This document shows positions 1 to 9,865 of a stretch of 64,000 nucleotides of DNA, piece by piece. Both the position numbers and the translations under genes were made by a program. This DNA is from Prorocentrum cordatum (Eukaryota > Sar > Dinophyceae > Prorocentrales > Prorocentraceae): positions 732,960-796,959 of the forward strand of contig CAUYUJ010016060.1 in NCBI GenBank assembly GCA_963575745.1, read 5' to 3'. Under the pieces are notes generated by a model. It saw nothing but the letters and a program-made list of their open reading frames with translations, had not been told where the DNA came from and did no database searches. Each line of letters begins with the position of its first letter. The stretch's first letter is position 1.

Positions 1-162
1 GCTCCCACTACGCCCTACTTCCTCATTTTTTCTCCTCTCCTCTTTAGCATCTATCCTCTAACTGCATGGCGTGTTCTATATTATGTCATCTGGCTTCTAT
101 CCCTGATCCTTGACCCCCGTATCATCAATCCTCTACTATCAATCCGTCAATCCTCTGCTCAG

Positions 163-480
163 ACGAGCCACCGTTCACGGCCGGCGCCCGTGACGACTGT
201 CGACACGATCACGACGAAAACCACCCATCCACCCGTCGTGAAGATCTCGGACGAGCTGAACTTCTTCAAGAAGGAAGGGTAACGGCTGCACAACGGCGAC
301 GAGGCCCAGAAGTTGGAGCTCAACATTCTCGGCTCTCCGACTGCCTCGCTCGTCCTCACCACGGTGGAAGCGCTCCTCCAGTGCGACATCGGAGGCTCCA
401 GCAAGGGAGCCTTGCAGGCCTGGCTGGACAGAGTCAATTCGGACGACTTGGGCGACCTGGACACACCGCAGGGACATGAT
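163..480 (+). pseudogene. Broken exon, possibly Alba-like nucleic-acid-binding domain
   Basis: One reading frame (frame 1) reads as ordinary protein across this stretch: a Thr/Lys-rich lead, then VVKISDELNFFKKEG, an in-frame TAA at 280-282, then RLHNGDEAQKLELNILG, then SPTASLVLTTVEALL. The order (charged lead, short beta-like strand, helix, then an LELNILG strand followed by a helix ending in VEAL) resembles Alba-superfamily DNA/RNA-binding proteins; that match is from memory of the family and is not certain. The TAA lies in the loop between the two halves. No good start is visible upstream and the frame dissolves after about 480, so this looks like one exon of a decayed or retroposed gene. 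Alternative: an unrelated unknown protein. Confidence 0.35.
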
Positions 481-1010
481 CTGCAGTCCCCCGTGCTCCC
501 CCAGTTGCATGGCCCTCTTTCGCGCGAATCGCCCACTTAGGCCCGTTCGATTTTCTAGATCTGGTGCGCCGCCTCGCGCGGCTGTGCACTCGCAGCTAGT
601 GATAGTGTATACAGAGAGCTGCCAGCGCGGCTCGCGATTCGGGCTGGAGACCGACGTTGTCTTGCCCGTCGACCCCTGCCCAGACTAGAATGTGCGTGTG
701 GTTGGACGGTTATGATTCCCCTGTTCCTTTGGCTTCTCTTCTCCGCCAGAGCTGTTCGATCGCCCGCGCAATCCCGACTCGAATCGGATGGGGCCGCCGC
801 TGTTTGGCCCGAGTGTCGACGCATGCCTATTCTGCGGAGGGAGAGTGCAAGCCCCGCGGTCCACGTATTATTGCCGCCATGCTTTCGTTCGCACATCTTC
901 AAACCCCTGCAGTCCTAGGTCCCCCTTCCCGCGCCCCCTATCCCTCGCCCCTCGTCCCCCGCCCGTCACTTCCCCATGTCCCCCCCCAGTCTTTTCTCCA
1001 TCCTGCCATG
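481..1010. other. No gene recognised
   Basis: Mixed-composition DNA with only short overlapping frames. The stretch near 640-695 (CTGGAGACCGACGT followed by CTAGAATG) resembles the units of the degenerate repeat at 5730-5960. Confidence 0.4.
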
Positions 1011-1012
1011 TT

Positions 1013-1260
1013 TTCCTCCTCGTCCTCCTCCTCCTCTTCCTCCTCCTCCTCCTCCTCCCTCTCAGAATCCAGCACACTTGAACGGTCGGAGTCGGCTATG
1101 CCTGGCTCTCACGTTGTGTGACCCTAGTGGGTTCCCAGAGTTCCAGTCCAGTCCTCCTCCTCCTCCTCCTCCTCCTCCTCCTCCTCCTCCTCTTATCTTC
1201 CTCCTCCTCCATCCCCTTCCCTCCTCCTCCTCCTCCTCTTCCTCCCTTTCCTCCCAGCCT
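1013..1260. repeat. TCC/CTC trinucleotide tracts
   Basis: Two polypyrimidine microsatellite blocks (about 1013-1060 and 1152-1250) made of CCT/TCC triplets with interruptions. They open long Ser, Leu or Pro frames on both strands that should not be read as genes. Confidence 0.9.
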
Positions 1261-1466
1261 TCCTGGTGGTTGTTCCTCCTCGGTCCGCGTCGTCCGCGCC
1301 GCTGCTGGGGCTCGAGACGTCGCGTTTGGCGGGGTGCGGCGGCGGGCCCATCATGCCGACGGCGGCGCGGGCGTGCTTCGGGGGAGCGGCGGCGCTTGCG
1401 GGGGGGACGGTGGCTGGGCGCGCGCGTGCTGGGAGGGAGGCTGGTGGCCACCAAGGCCACTGGAAC

Positions 1467-1760
1467 GAGGAGGAGGAGGAGGGGGAGGAGGAGGAGGAGG
1501 AGGAGGAGGAGGAGGAGGAGGAGCAGGAGGAGGGGGCGATGGAGGAGGATGCGGATGAAGGAACATATAAAGCGAATGTGAGGAATCTGAATGGAGAGGA
1601 GGGACGAGGATGAAAGGCAGGTGCAGATGAGGAAGGCGGGGGTGGGAGGAGGAGGAGGAGGAGGAGGAGGAGGAGGAAAAGGAGGAGGAGGCACAGGAGG
1701 AACAGGAGGAGCATGTGGAGGAGGGCGAGGAGGAGGAGGAGGAGAAGGCGGAGAAAGGAG
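1467..1760. repeat. GGA trinucleotide tracts
   Basis: GGA/GAG polypurine tracts at about 1467-1535 and 1640-1755, opposite in strand bias to the preceding TCC tract. The pair could form a long hairpin or triplex. The intervening DNA has no recognisable gene. Confidence 0.9.
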
Positions 1761-2073
1761 GATAGCTACCACCATCTAGAGCTTTCGCATAACAGCCTCG
1801 TTTCCGATAGTTCGGACGGGTGACCTCCCCGAAACATTGGCGGAGGCAGGCGGAGCATTGGCACAGGGTGGCGGAAGTGAGGGCGGCTCCGCTGGCAGAA
1901 GGCCAATCCCCTAAGAGAGGTCTGGGTCCGGCGCAAAATTTGCGTCCTCGGTGTTCCTGAGGCCTGTGACCTAAGGTCGAGTGGGGGACGAGGATCGCGA
2001 TGGGAGAAATGGGTCCTGGAGGGAAGCGGGTCCTGAGGTTTGTCGCCGTTTTCGGGTTGTCTGGGCCCTCCAC

Positions 2074-2160
2074 GGGCCCCGGGACTGCCAGAAAACAACT
2101 CAGGATGAATAGTTGGTCTTTGGGGAAGGCCCCGGGGTCGAGGACCCGTTTCCCTCAGGA
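2074..2160 (+). repeat. Dispersed repeat, copy 1 (partner 50374-50455)
   Basis: Both sites share GGGCC(C/T)CGGGACTG, then AAAACRACTCAGGATGAA, then GGTC-T-GGGGAAGG, and end near a CGAGGACCCG/CGAGACTTCCGG block. The match covers about 80 bp in the same orientation. Confidence 0.6.
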
Positions 2161-2219
2161 CGCTGTTTTTTCTTGCTAAATGAGGGAGTGAGACGACCAT
2201 GAGGGATGTAGAGGAACGA

Positions 2220-2890
2220 GGGAGGGAGGGGAGGGAGAGAGGGATGGATGGAGCAAGGGAGGAGGAGGTGGAGGGAGGGACGGAAAGGAGGAAGTGGAGG
2301 ATGAGGAGGAAGAGGCTTGGAATGTATACAGAAGAGGGATGGGTGGGAAAAGCAGAAGGAGACGGGGGAGGAGAGGAGGGAGGAGAGGAGGGAGGGGCGT
2401 CGGACATATTGGGCTGCACCCTGGCACCGCCCCACGTATGCAAATCCAATGACACCTGTCGGCACTCCAAGCAGGAGATGAAATATGATTATCCACGACC
2501 ACCCATGCCTCCAACGTGTTAGAAAACAGCAGCGCTGTTTTTGTTGTTGCCATTATCCTCGACATCCGCTGGGCCCTTGCTGGACCCCAGGACAGTCAAA
2601 CATTGCGACTCAGTGTGAAAAGTCTGCCATTGAGGATGCGTCGGGATTCCGGGGGACGCCGTGTTGACAAGGCCAAGGCGTCGGATGGCTGGGCCAGTCT
2701 GGGCCAGCACAACTTGACCGAAGGATCTGGCTGGTGGTGTAAGCTGCGCTCCTGCTGCGCCACATACCACCTGGAAGCGTGAGGAAGCTGGTTCGGGGGT
2801 GCTGGTTGTGGTGGTGGAGTGTTGTCTGGGCGTTTTTCGCAGAACAGCGTGCACATGTCCTTCCCTCCGCACGCATTCACGCACACAAGA
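2220..2890. other. Polypurine DNA then unrecognised sequence
   Basis: 2220-2400 is G/A-rich with GAGG motifs. 2400-2890 is mixed sequence with no recognisable gene. The end of the purine tract (GGGCGTCGGACATATTGG ... GCACCC, 2396-2426) weakly resembles the GGATGTCAGATATG...GCGCACCT motif found after polypurine DNA at 20520, 21262 and 62490. Confidence 0.35.
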
Positions 2891-2904
2891 AAGCATACGA
2901 GCAC

Positions 2905-2919
2905 AAGCACAAGCACACG

Positions 2920-2950
<31 letters not shown>

Positions 2951-2966
2951 ACGCATACACACACTA
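2905..2966. repeat. CA microsatellite
   Basis: Interrupted CACACG/CACACA dinucleotide run. Confidence 0.85.
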
Positions 2967-3061
2967 TCAGTCATTCACTTGCTTGGCGTCGCGGCCACAC
3001 GCGCAGCTGCGCAGCGGAGTCGAGCTACGCAGACACGCCTGCCGCCGATTCGGTCTTCACA

Positions 3062-3505
3062 CGTGCCTGTGGTCATCCTCCCTCCCTCCCTCCTCCGCCT
3101 GCATCCGCCTCCTCCCGCCTCGTCAACCTCTCTTCCCTCCTCGCCTCTGCCTCTCCCTATCCTCCCGCCTGTTTCCCTCCCCCCTTCTCCGTCATCTTCT
3201 CCCTTCGCGCCCCTCTCCTCCCTTCTCGCTCCCACCTCCGGCGCAGTGCGGAGGGAGCGCCAGGCTCTCTCTTCAGGAGGGGTGGCGTCTGTGGGCAGCC
3301 ACTGGCAGCCCCAGGCGCCCGCGCCTTCCCTCCCCGATACCGGATGCCGCCCTAGTCCTGCCGGGGGCCCCGTCCGCCCTCGCTGCTGCTGCTGCTGCTG
3401 CTGCTCCTCCTTCTCCTCCTCCTCCTCCTCCTCCTCTTCCTCTTCCTCTTCCTCTTCCTCCTCCTCCTCCTCCTCCTCCTCCTCCTCCTCCTCTACTGCT
3501 GGCTG
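3062..3505. repeat. Pyrimidine-rich DNA ending in CTG and TCC triplet tracts
   Basis: CCTCC-rich DNA, then CTG repeats (about 3380-3402), then CTC/TCC repeats (about 3405-3493), then another CTG cluster (3498-3532). Confidence 0.85.
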
Positions 3506-3597
3506 CTGCTGCTACTGCTGTTGGCTGCTGCTGGGAAGCCCGCCTTCGGGCGTGTGGCGCAATGGGGGGTGCCATTCATGGGGTGGTGAAGAAACAT

Positions 3598-3657
3598 GTG
3601 CACCTTTTGGGCCGCAAAGGGGCCCCCCTGGGGCCCAAAGGGGCACGAAAGGTGCAC
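3598..3657. other. Nested inverted repeat (60 bp)
   Basis: Outer arms GTGCACCTTT (3598-3607) and AAAGGTGCAC (3648-3657) pair perfectly. Inner arms TTTGGGCC (3606-3613) and GGCCCAAA (3632-3639) also pair. Cruciform or RNA hairpin potential. The 3' arm is part of a dispersed repeat also found at 51307-51368. Confidence 0.7.
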
Positions 3658-3697
3658 GTTTCTCCCCTCCCCCTTGTTTACCCTCCCGTGGAGTAAC
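3637..3697 (+). repeat. Dispersed repeat, copy 1 (partner 51307-51368)
   Basis: Shared blocks: GGCCCAAA, GCACGAAAGG, CGTTTC(T)CCC, CCCCC(T/G)TTG and CCC(T/C)CCCGTG, in the same order and orientation in both copies. Confidence 0.55.
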
Positions 3698-3835
3698 GCC
3701 TGCGAGGTGGAGGGAGTGGACAGGTTGCCCGTCCAGCCAGCCCAGAGGCGGCGCCCCTCGCCTCCCGCCAGGCTGCCTTCGCAGGGGCCTGCCCCCCCCC
3801 CCCCCCCACCCCGAATGGCCAAAAGAGCCTCTTGC

Positions 3836-3990
3836 CCTCCTCCTTGTCCTCCTCCTCGTCCTCGACCTCGTCCTCCTCCTCCTCTTCCTCCTCCTCCTCC
3901 TCCTCCTCCTCCTACTCCTTCTCCTCCTCCTTCTCCTCCTCCTCCTCCCTCCTCATCCTCCCTCCTCCCTCCTCCCTCCTCCCGCTTGGC
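3836..3990. repeat. TCC trinucleotide tract
   Basis: CTCCTCCTC microsatellite preceded by a C homopolymer of about 15 at 3791-3806. Confidence 0.9.
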
Positions 3991-4152
3991 CAGAAAGCTT
4001 GCGCGGGCTCTTGCCATGGCCCCCGTGGCTGCTGCGCGTTGTCGGGTGCTCCACCTGACGGCACGTGCAGGAGCCTGTGTAGTTGGTCTGAGCTGAGCGG
4101 CCAGGCGGTAGGCGTGGGGCCGCGGGAGCCAGAGCCCGTTGCCATCCTGAAC

Positions 4153-4327
4153 GTCACCACCCACCAAACCACCCCAACCCAACCCGAAGCCCTCAATTTG
4201 CATTCCATTTCCAGTGGGAGGGGGTCGGGGAACGTTGAAAAAAACATAGAATCCGTACCCCCCCAACCCGAAATTCGGGTCAGATTCGGGTCTTCGGGTT
4301 GGGTTGGGGTGGTCTGTTAGGTAGTCA
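4153..4327. mobile_element. MITE-like element with 22-bp terminal inverted repeats, copy 1
   Basis: A 22-bp arm beginning ACCACCCCAACCCAACCC (4168-4189) is repeated perfectly as its reverse complement at 4292-4313, giving a 146-bp inverted-repeat core. The interior also contains the palindrome CCCGAAATTCGGG. A diverged copy in the same orientation lies at 35070-35242, and the similarity continues a few bases outside the arms (CACCAAACC on the left, CTG-TAGG-AGTCAG on the right). No open frame and no clear target-site duplication. This fits a non-autonomous DNA transposon (MITE); a foldback repeat of other origin is possible. Confidence 0.6.
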
Positions 4328-4879
4328 GAACGAGTTGTCTTCGGGCCCCGGCTGGGACCGTGCAAAACGGATCCGGGGGGGGAAATTTGCATCAGATGTG
4401 CCCCAGGAGGGGTCCGTGTGGGGACCGATTTCGAACGGATTTGGCCCAATCCCCTTGCCGGCCGATGTTCTGGGGCCCCAACCAGTTCAGATCCCCCGGC
4501 GCCTCCGAGTCCCTCTGCTCTTCCTCAGCTTCCCACCTCCGACAGGCCTCTCTCTGTTCGTCGCGCGAGCGCTGCTCTCGCCTCCGCCCGTGTCTGCGGG
4601 CAGCTGCCTCCTCGGGATGCCTCAGCGAGCAGGCCCTCATGCGGGAGCAGGCTTGCTCGGCGGCAGTGGTGCAGGATACCGGCGTTGGGGACTGTTGAAT
4701 TTGATTGGTGGGCCGACCTAACAAGCTTACACTGCTTTGACCCAGACCTTGAGAGAATGCGACAGAACTCGCTTTAGAGTGTACGATTATTAGGGTCGAC
4801 GGCAGAGCACAAGCCACCGATTCCGGATCTAGAAGGGGTTACACCAAGCATTATCATAGCTACAGCAGCCTTGAATCGA
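4328..4879. other. No gene recognised
   Basis: Mixed sequence with short overlapping frames on both strands. Nothing recognisable. Confidence 0.4.
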
Positions 4880-5244
4880 AGCTGTCTAGGGAAGCAGGGC
4901 TATTCCTCCGTCGTGCCTTTCGCATCGCGTTGCAGGTATACCGCGCTTCTGGGGCACAGGACGCCTTCGCAAGAGATCCGTGTTTTCTCGGGCCTCTATC
5001 CCGGCCGCAGGGGCACCTCTATTTCCTGGCCGCGTTATGCGTGCGGGCTTCTCTGCGCTGGCAGAAGCTGGATGCTTGTTTCCACGCCGCCCTCAGATTG
5101 CACTGTGACAGACTCTGGGAATTCTTTCTGGCAGGCGCACGGCGTCGGTGCGTTCTTGTCCAGCCGCGCAGCCACCGTGCTTCGGCGGTTAAACTAAACC
5201 CCGTCTGGATGCACTTATCCCTGCGCCCTTCTCACGGTCAATGA
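4880..5244 (+). other. Coding-like stretch, unassigned
   Basis: One plus frame reads about 100 codons of ordinary composition (VYRASGAQDAFARDPCFLG ... HLYFLAALCVRASLRW ... LRLHCDRLWEFFLAG) and ends at a stop at 5242-5244. A second overlapping plus frame is also open, so the evidence for coding is weak. No family recognised. It could be one exon or a pseudogene fragment. Confidence 0.2.
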
Positions 5245-5289
5245 GAAGTGGTGTAATGTTACCCTCGTGCTTGCGTGCAGCGGTATTCG

Positions 5290-5430
5290 AACCTAGATTT
5301 CCCCTTGCCTTCCCATTCCTCCTCGCTCCCCCATTCCTCCTCCGTCCTTCCCCCTCCGCCATTCCTCCCCCGTCCTTCCCCCATTCCTCCGTCCTTCCGC
5401 CTCCGCCCCCCCGCTCTTCCCCCTCTTCCG
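5290..5430. repeat. Pyrimidine minisatellite
   Basis: Tandem variants of CCATTCCTCC, CCGTCCTTCC and CCCTCCGCC. Confidence 0.7.
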
Positions 5431-5729
5431 CCATGAACTGGCACGGGTCCAAAATGAACCAGGGTTCAGACTGTGAGGTTTCCTCCAGATCCCGCTCTTC
5501 ATTCCGAACCGTTCCCCGACACCACTGGGGCCCGTGGAGGTTCCCTGGAGCCTGGAAACAAGGAACAGTTTCCATGATCCCCTTTCCTCCAGGTCCCCGT
5601 TTCCTTTTTTTTCCAGCCCCTGGCGAAACAGCAAAGATACCGATGCCGCTGCTCCCACAACCTCTCTAGGAGGGCCGCACGTTCTGACCAGGAGTTCGAG
5701 GCGAATCCAGCCGTGGCGACGGGGGAAGA

Positions 5730-5960
5730 AACGAATCTGGAGCCCAATGTCGACAGCCACTACGCTGGGATCAGCGCGCGCGGGCAGAGCGAGCACTGGC
5801 TGAACGAGATGTGGGGGTCGACCCTGGAGACCGACGTCATCAGCTAAAGCGGCGGCATCAGCGTGTGCTAGAATGGCGGTAGGCGGCCTGGCGCTGCTCA
5901 GCGAGATGCGGGGGGCGAACCTGGAGCACGACGTCGTCCCGTGCTGGGACCAGCGAGTGC
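5730..5960 (+). repeat. Degenerate tandem repeat of about 90 bp
   Basis: CTGGAGMCC(G)A(C/T)GTC recurs at about 5738, 5824 and 5921. Between units, AACGAGATGTGGGGGTCGACC corresponds to AGCGAGATGCGGGGGGCGAAC. A further relative is at 643. Confidence 0.5.
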
Positions 5961-6268
5961 GAGAAACACGGCATTGGCAGCAGGCGCAGTCCGATGCCGA
6001 GTCCGACATCTGTCATTTGCGGTGTTGCCGTGCGGCGAAGGTCGGGATTGGAACGAGCCTCGCGGTTGCGGCATCTGCTACTGCAGTGAGGCCAGCGCAT
6101 GCGTTGAGGGCACGCGGTGGCAGAGCAGTGGCGGGGCAGTGGTGGTGCACCGATCCGCGCGGTGATTCCGGAGCCGACGGGTCGCGAGCGCCGCGGGCAC
6201 CCGCACGCAGTGAGCACGCGCCCCGGCGTGCAGGGCTGCGGCACAACCCCGAATGAAACATAACGAGA

Positions 6269-6382
6269 CGAGGAGGAGGAGGAGGAGGAGGAGGAGGAGG
6301 AGGAGGAGGAGGAGGAGGAGGAGGGGGAGCAGGAGGAGGAGGAGGAGGAGGAGGAGGAGACGGAGGAGGAGGAGGAGGAGGA
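6269..6382. repeat. GGA trinucleotide tract
   Basis: Nearly pure GAG/GGA array with few interruptions. Confidence 0.95.
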
Positions 6383-6475
6383 GCGGCATGGCGAGGTCGG
6401 AGCGCCGCGGCGCGCGTGGCCCCCCGCCAGGTGGCGGCGGCGGTGGGGCACTTCGCCTCCGACTGCGCGGTGGCG

Positions 6476-6910
6476 GCGGGGATCGCGGTGGTCCTGTCGG
6501 CGGGATCGCTTCCGACGGCGGCCGCCGAGGCTTGCGGCGGGAGTCGGGCTCGAGGGTCGATGCTGAAGGCTCGAGGCTCGAGAGTCGCTGTCGTTCGGGA
6601 GCCACTCATGGCGGCCTTGTATGTCCCCGATGCTCCATCTGTACGTTAGCGTGCGCTAGCGTCTGGCAATCGATGAGGACGCGCAGAAAGTGCGTCGATT
6701 TAGCGTCGACTAGCGCCGTGCGGCACGGCCCGTGCCGCAGCGACTTGCGCCGATCCGCAAGACCCAGCAAGATGGTGCCGGAGGCTCCCATGAGCTGCCA
6801 CAGAGGGATCGAGGATCGGGGATCGCGGCAATCCTGTCGGCGGGGTCGCCCCTTCCGCTGGTGGCCGCCGAGGCTCGCGGCGGGAGCCGGGATGGGTGGC
6901 ATCCAGACGG
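6476..6910 (+). repeat. Two diverged copies of a GC-rich segment
   Basis: GGGGATCGCGG, TCCTGTCGGCGGG and GCCGCCGAGGCT(T/C)GCGGCGGGAG occur in order at about 6478-6545 and again at about 6828-6890, roughly 350 bp apart. Confidence 0.55.
6610..6810 (+). repeat. Dispersed repeat b, copy 1 (partner 38950-39110)
   Basis: Shared blocks: TAGCGTCTGG, CGATGAG, GCGTCGATT(T/C)AGCGTCGA, CGCAAGA, AAGATGGT/AGGATGGT and GAGGCTCCCATGAG(C/T)TGCCA. Same orientation in both places. Confidence 0.6.
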
Positions 6911-7339
6911 TGCGGTGACCACGCCGTCGGGACTCGGGTTGGCCGGCGCACGCTTTCGGGGCGCGGGCAGTTCGCCGACGGGGATGCTGCGGGCGGCCCT
7001 GGCCCTCCAGGGTCCCAAAGTCGTGCGGTGGCTGGTCGTGCGGCGAGGTCCTCTGGGCTCTCGAGGCCCCCGCACGTGCTGCCAGCGCGCCGCTTGAGGC
7101 CCCCAGCGCGGGAGCGGCCTCGAGGATCGAGGCTCGAGGTGCTGTGGGTGCTCCTCGCCCTCTGCCGTGCCTTCCGGGAGGCCGTTCGCCGCCGTGGCCC
7201 CTCCCGCCGAAGTTCTGGTCAGAAGGGCCCGCTGGATAGGTCCTGGTGCTGACCGGGTCAACGAGTACGGTCAGGAGGGTCTGCTTCGCGTGCCGCGCCG
7301 CTGGTTCTGGCCCACCCACCGCCGCTGCTTCGCGAGTCG

Positions 7340-7695
7340 CCGCCGCCGGCTGGGGCTGGGTGGGGTTTGGGATGGGTTCGCTCGAATATTCTCGGCAGGC
7401 TTGGGTTGACTCATGGGGGCTACAGATGCATGGGCGACATGTGCCATGGCAGAGCGCCATAGAGCGCCTCCAAGCAGCCGCTCCGCGGGAAGAGGGACCG
7501 GTGGACGGTGATTCGGCAGGGGTCGACCTGGACGGTGTTTTGGCGATTTCGTGGGCCGTTTTTTGTTTCGATCTCGTTGTGCAGCAAAGGCGGATCGAAG
7601 GCACATCGAGGGAGGACAATATCAAAACGATCACGAACAGCCTTGTTTGGGCCAGCCCCTGCGATTCGGAATCGGATCTCAGAGAGCAGCTGTAA
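7340..7695 (+). other. Coding-like stretch, unassigned
   Basis: A plus frame ending at the TAA at 7693-7695 reads as ordinary protein over about 110 residues (GFGMGSLEYSRQAWVDSWGL, then VDLDGVLAISWAVFCFDLVV, then NIKTITNSLVWASPCDSESD). There is a possible 3' splice site, a pyrimidine tract ending in TTGTGCAG, at about 7583. No domain recognised, and a second frame is also open. It could be a terminal exon or noise. Confidence 0.2.
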
Positions 7696-7861
7696 GATTC
7701 CTGCTTCGGCTTGAGCTCGATGCGTTCCAGGGCTGCGCGGGCTGCGCGGCTTCGACTCGCAGCCCGACGCGCAGCCCGTTGCCGCGCCGAGCAGCGGAGG
7801 GGGGGGAGGGCAGATGCAGCTGGGGGTCCGAGGTGGCCCAGCAGTGATTCCAGCCAGCAGA

Positions 7862-7880
7862 GGGGGGGGGGGGGGGGGGG
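7862..7880. repeat. G homopolymer (about 19)
   Basis: An uninterrupted G run. A similar run at about 39114-39130 follows repeat b in the second locus. Confidence 0.9.
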
Positions 7881-7989
7881 CAAGGCTCGAGGTGCTGGCC
7901 CCGAGAGTGTTTTTTTTTTGTCCTTTTCGGTCTCCAGGGCGTCGTTTCTGTCCCCCGGGACCATCAAAAACTCAAAAACAGATCCGGGG

Positions 7990-8130
7990 TGGAGATTACT
8001 TGGCATCGCTCGGACGTGTGGGTTTTTCCTTCGGCGAGGACCATCGAGGAGCATCCTTGATGAGTTGGAGAAAAAACCACGCACGAAACCGCAAAAGCAC
8101 AGGGAATGGACGTCCGAGCGATGGCCAGAT
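7990..8130 (+). repeat. Dispersed repeat a, copy 1 (partner 38580-38720)
   Basis: Shared blocks in order: CTTGGCATCGCTCG-ACGTGTG, TCGGCGAGGACCATCGAGG (then AGCAT), CACGCACGAAACCG, and GCACAGGGAA-GGACGTCCG followed by AGCGATGGC. Long near-identical stretches in the same orientation. Confidence 0.75.
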
Positions 8131-8399
8131 TAGGGACCCAGGGAACGATTCCTTCTTGGCAGGAGTTTCTCTCGGGGCCCACCCAGTTCGGACCCCAAGG
8201 GCCGCCTCCAAAGCAGAAAGCTTGTGGCACATGGGCCCGGGTGGCAGCGAGATCCCTACAAAGGCCGGCGAAAGAGTCCTCCAGTGGGCTCTGGAGGTCC
8301 TGCCAGAGAGGGAGAGTTGCGTCAGCATTCCGAATGCATTGAGCGCTTTTTGTCCACCCTTGCAAGAGCGCTCTTCAGCCACGTGTCTGAATGCGCATA

Positions 8400-8900
8400 T
8401 CTCTTTTCCTGGGGTTACTGGGAGTCCCTTCTGTGGAATTCCCTCGAGAGTCCTTTGAGACGTATTTGGTATTCCTTTCTGGGATTTCTCTAGTATGTGT
8501 TTGGTGCTCCTTAGAGGTTCGTTTGAGGCTCCCCTGGGGGTTCTTCGAGATTCCTTTGACATTCCCCTTGGAGTCATTTGGATTCCTTTCAGCTTCCCCT
8601 GGGGTGTCTTTGATATTCGTATCTTGCTCCTTTGAACCCTCTGGGCTCCTGCGAATTGATATGCGATTTCGATTTCTGCGCCACACTCGTGATGCGATCC
8701 GTTCTCCGTTTTTCTCTCCGCTGTGGTGCGTCTCGTTTTCTGCTTCGTAGGCGAGTCTCTGAGTGCATGCCGTCACCATTGAACTTCTTCCTTTTGAGCC
8801 GACAAGTTTCCTTGTGTCTCCTTGGAGCCCTTTGGATGTTCACAGGTTTCCGACAATTCCCAAATGATTCCTTGTTTGTTTCTCACGGCCTTTCTATGTT
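8400..8900. repeat. Very degenerate short tandem repeat
   Basis: Recurrent TCC(C)CTGGGG, GAGATTCCTTTG and GGAGTCATTTGGATTCC motifs at roughly 25-30 bp spacing. No gene recognised between 8130 and 9030. Confidence 0.4.
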
Positions 8901-9032
8901 TCATGCTTGGGCAGGTCCCAGGCGAGCGGCGCAAACGCCTGAGTTTGTTCAACCATGTGTTCTGTTGATTCATGTGTTATCGATTTCGCATGAAGGGCGT
9001 TGCAGATGGCTTTTATCGGAGTGAGGGTGCCG

Positions 9033-9100
9033 AACGGTCGTTCACTGTCCCTGGGTGCGTGGCTGAGTAGGGAACTAGTGTTGAGAACTCTGCTTGTTGC
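9033..9100 (+). repeat. Conserved short repeat beside a TTG tract (partner 63487-63552, minus)
   Basis: CCGAAYGGTC-TTCACTGTCC followed by CTGGGTGCGTGGCTGA is shared almost base for base with the reverse complement of 63487-63552. In both places the sequence runs into a T/G microsatellite (TTG here, TTGT there). Confidence 0.65.
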
Positions 9101-9134
9101 AATGTTGTTGCCGTTGTTGTTGCTTGTGTTGCCG

Positions 9135-9181
<47 letters not shown>
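9093..9181. repeat. TTG microsatellite
   Basis: About 85 bp of GTTGTTGTT with a few GCC interruptions. Confidence 0.95.
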
Positions 9182-9337
9182 AAACACTATTACTTCTAAA
9201 GAATTATTATTGTTGGACCCCCTGGTGCACGCCCCCCGCCCAAAACCTAGGCCGCAGCTACATTTTCATCATTTTTCTGCGAAAGCTTCAGAAAAGTGGA
9301 TTACCCCCGGATCCGGTTTTTTGTTGACGCTCGTTTT

Positions 9338-9850
9338 CCCTTGCAAAAAACAATAGAAAATGAAAATTCTTGTTCTTAGTTGATCAAATTTCAAGAATCC
9401 CTTGCAAAAAATAAGGTAAAGTGGACATTCGCGCTCGCAAGACGAAATCCTTCCAAAACCTTAGGTTTCGTAGCGATTTTAACATAAAAACATCAAAAAC
9501 CCAATGGTTTTTTAAGAAAAAATTGTCAAAATGTCCTTCCGCGCGCTCTTGCGGATTCATAGGAAACACACCACTTTTTAAACATTTCTGTCAAAAGGGT
9601 CTTTGCGTGCTACTTCTTCAGGTGCTTTGAACTTCTCCAACAACGGTTGCGCGCCTGCGAGGGCCACCATCCCTTGCAAAAAATGAGACGAAGTGCACAT
9701 GCGCGCGGCCGCCGCGCGCGCATGTCGAAATCCTGCCAAACACAATGGGTTTTCAATAATTTCAAGATGCGATGTTCAGAAAACATATGAAAACGCACTA
9801 CTTTCTCATCCGAAAAATCTCGAAATCCATTCGCGGTCTCTTGATGAATC
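9338..9850. repeat. AT-rich degenerate tandem repeat
   Basis: CCCTTGCAAAAAA recurs at 9338, about 9399 and 9671. The last two are each followed by a GTGGACAT/GTGCACAT block, GCGCGC-rich DNA, then GAAATCCTKCCAAA and an ATTTT/AAAAAC-rich segment. The composition is clearly AT-rich compared with the surroundings. No gene. Confidence 0.65.
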
Positions 9851-9865
9851 TTTAAAACCCAAGAT

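Noticed and set aside
1351-2073. Pro/Ser-rich minus frame of 240 codons
   Set aside because: Created by GGA tracts read on the opposite strand; no unique protein sequence of note.
3782-3810. Bacterial-style promoters, ribosome binding sites or terminators anywhere in the window
   Set aside because: The DNA is nuclear eukaryotic; G- and C-rich runs and hairpins here have no such role, and no rRNA or tRNA gene was recognised.
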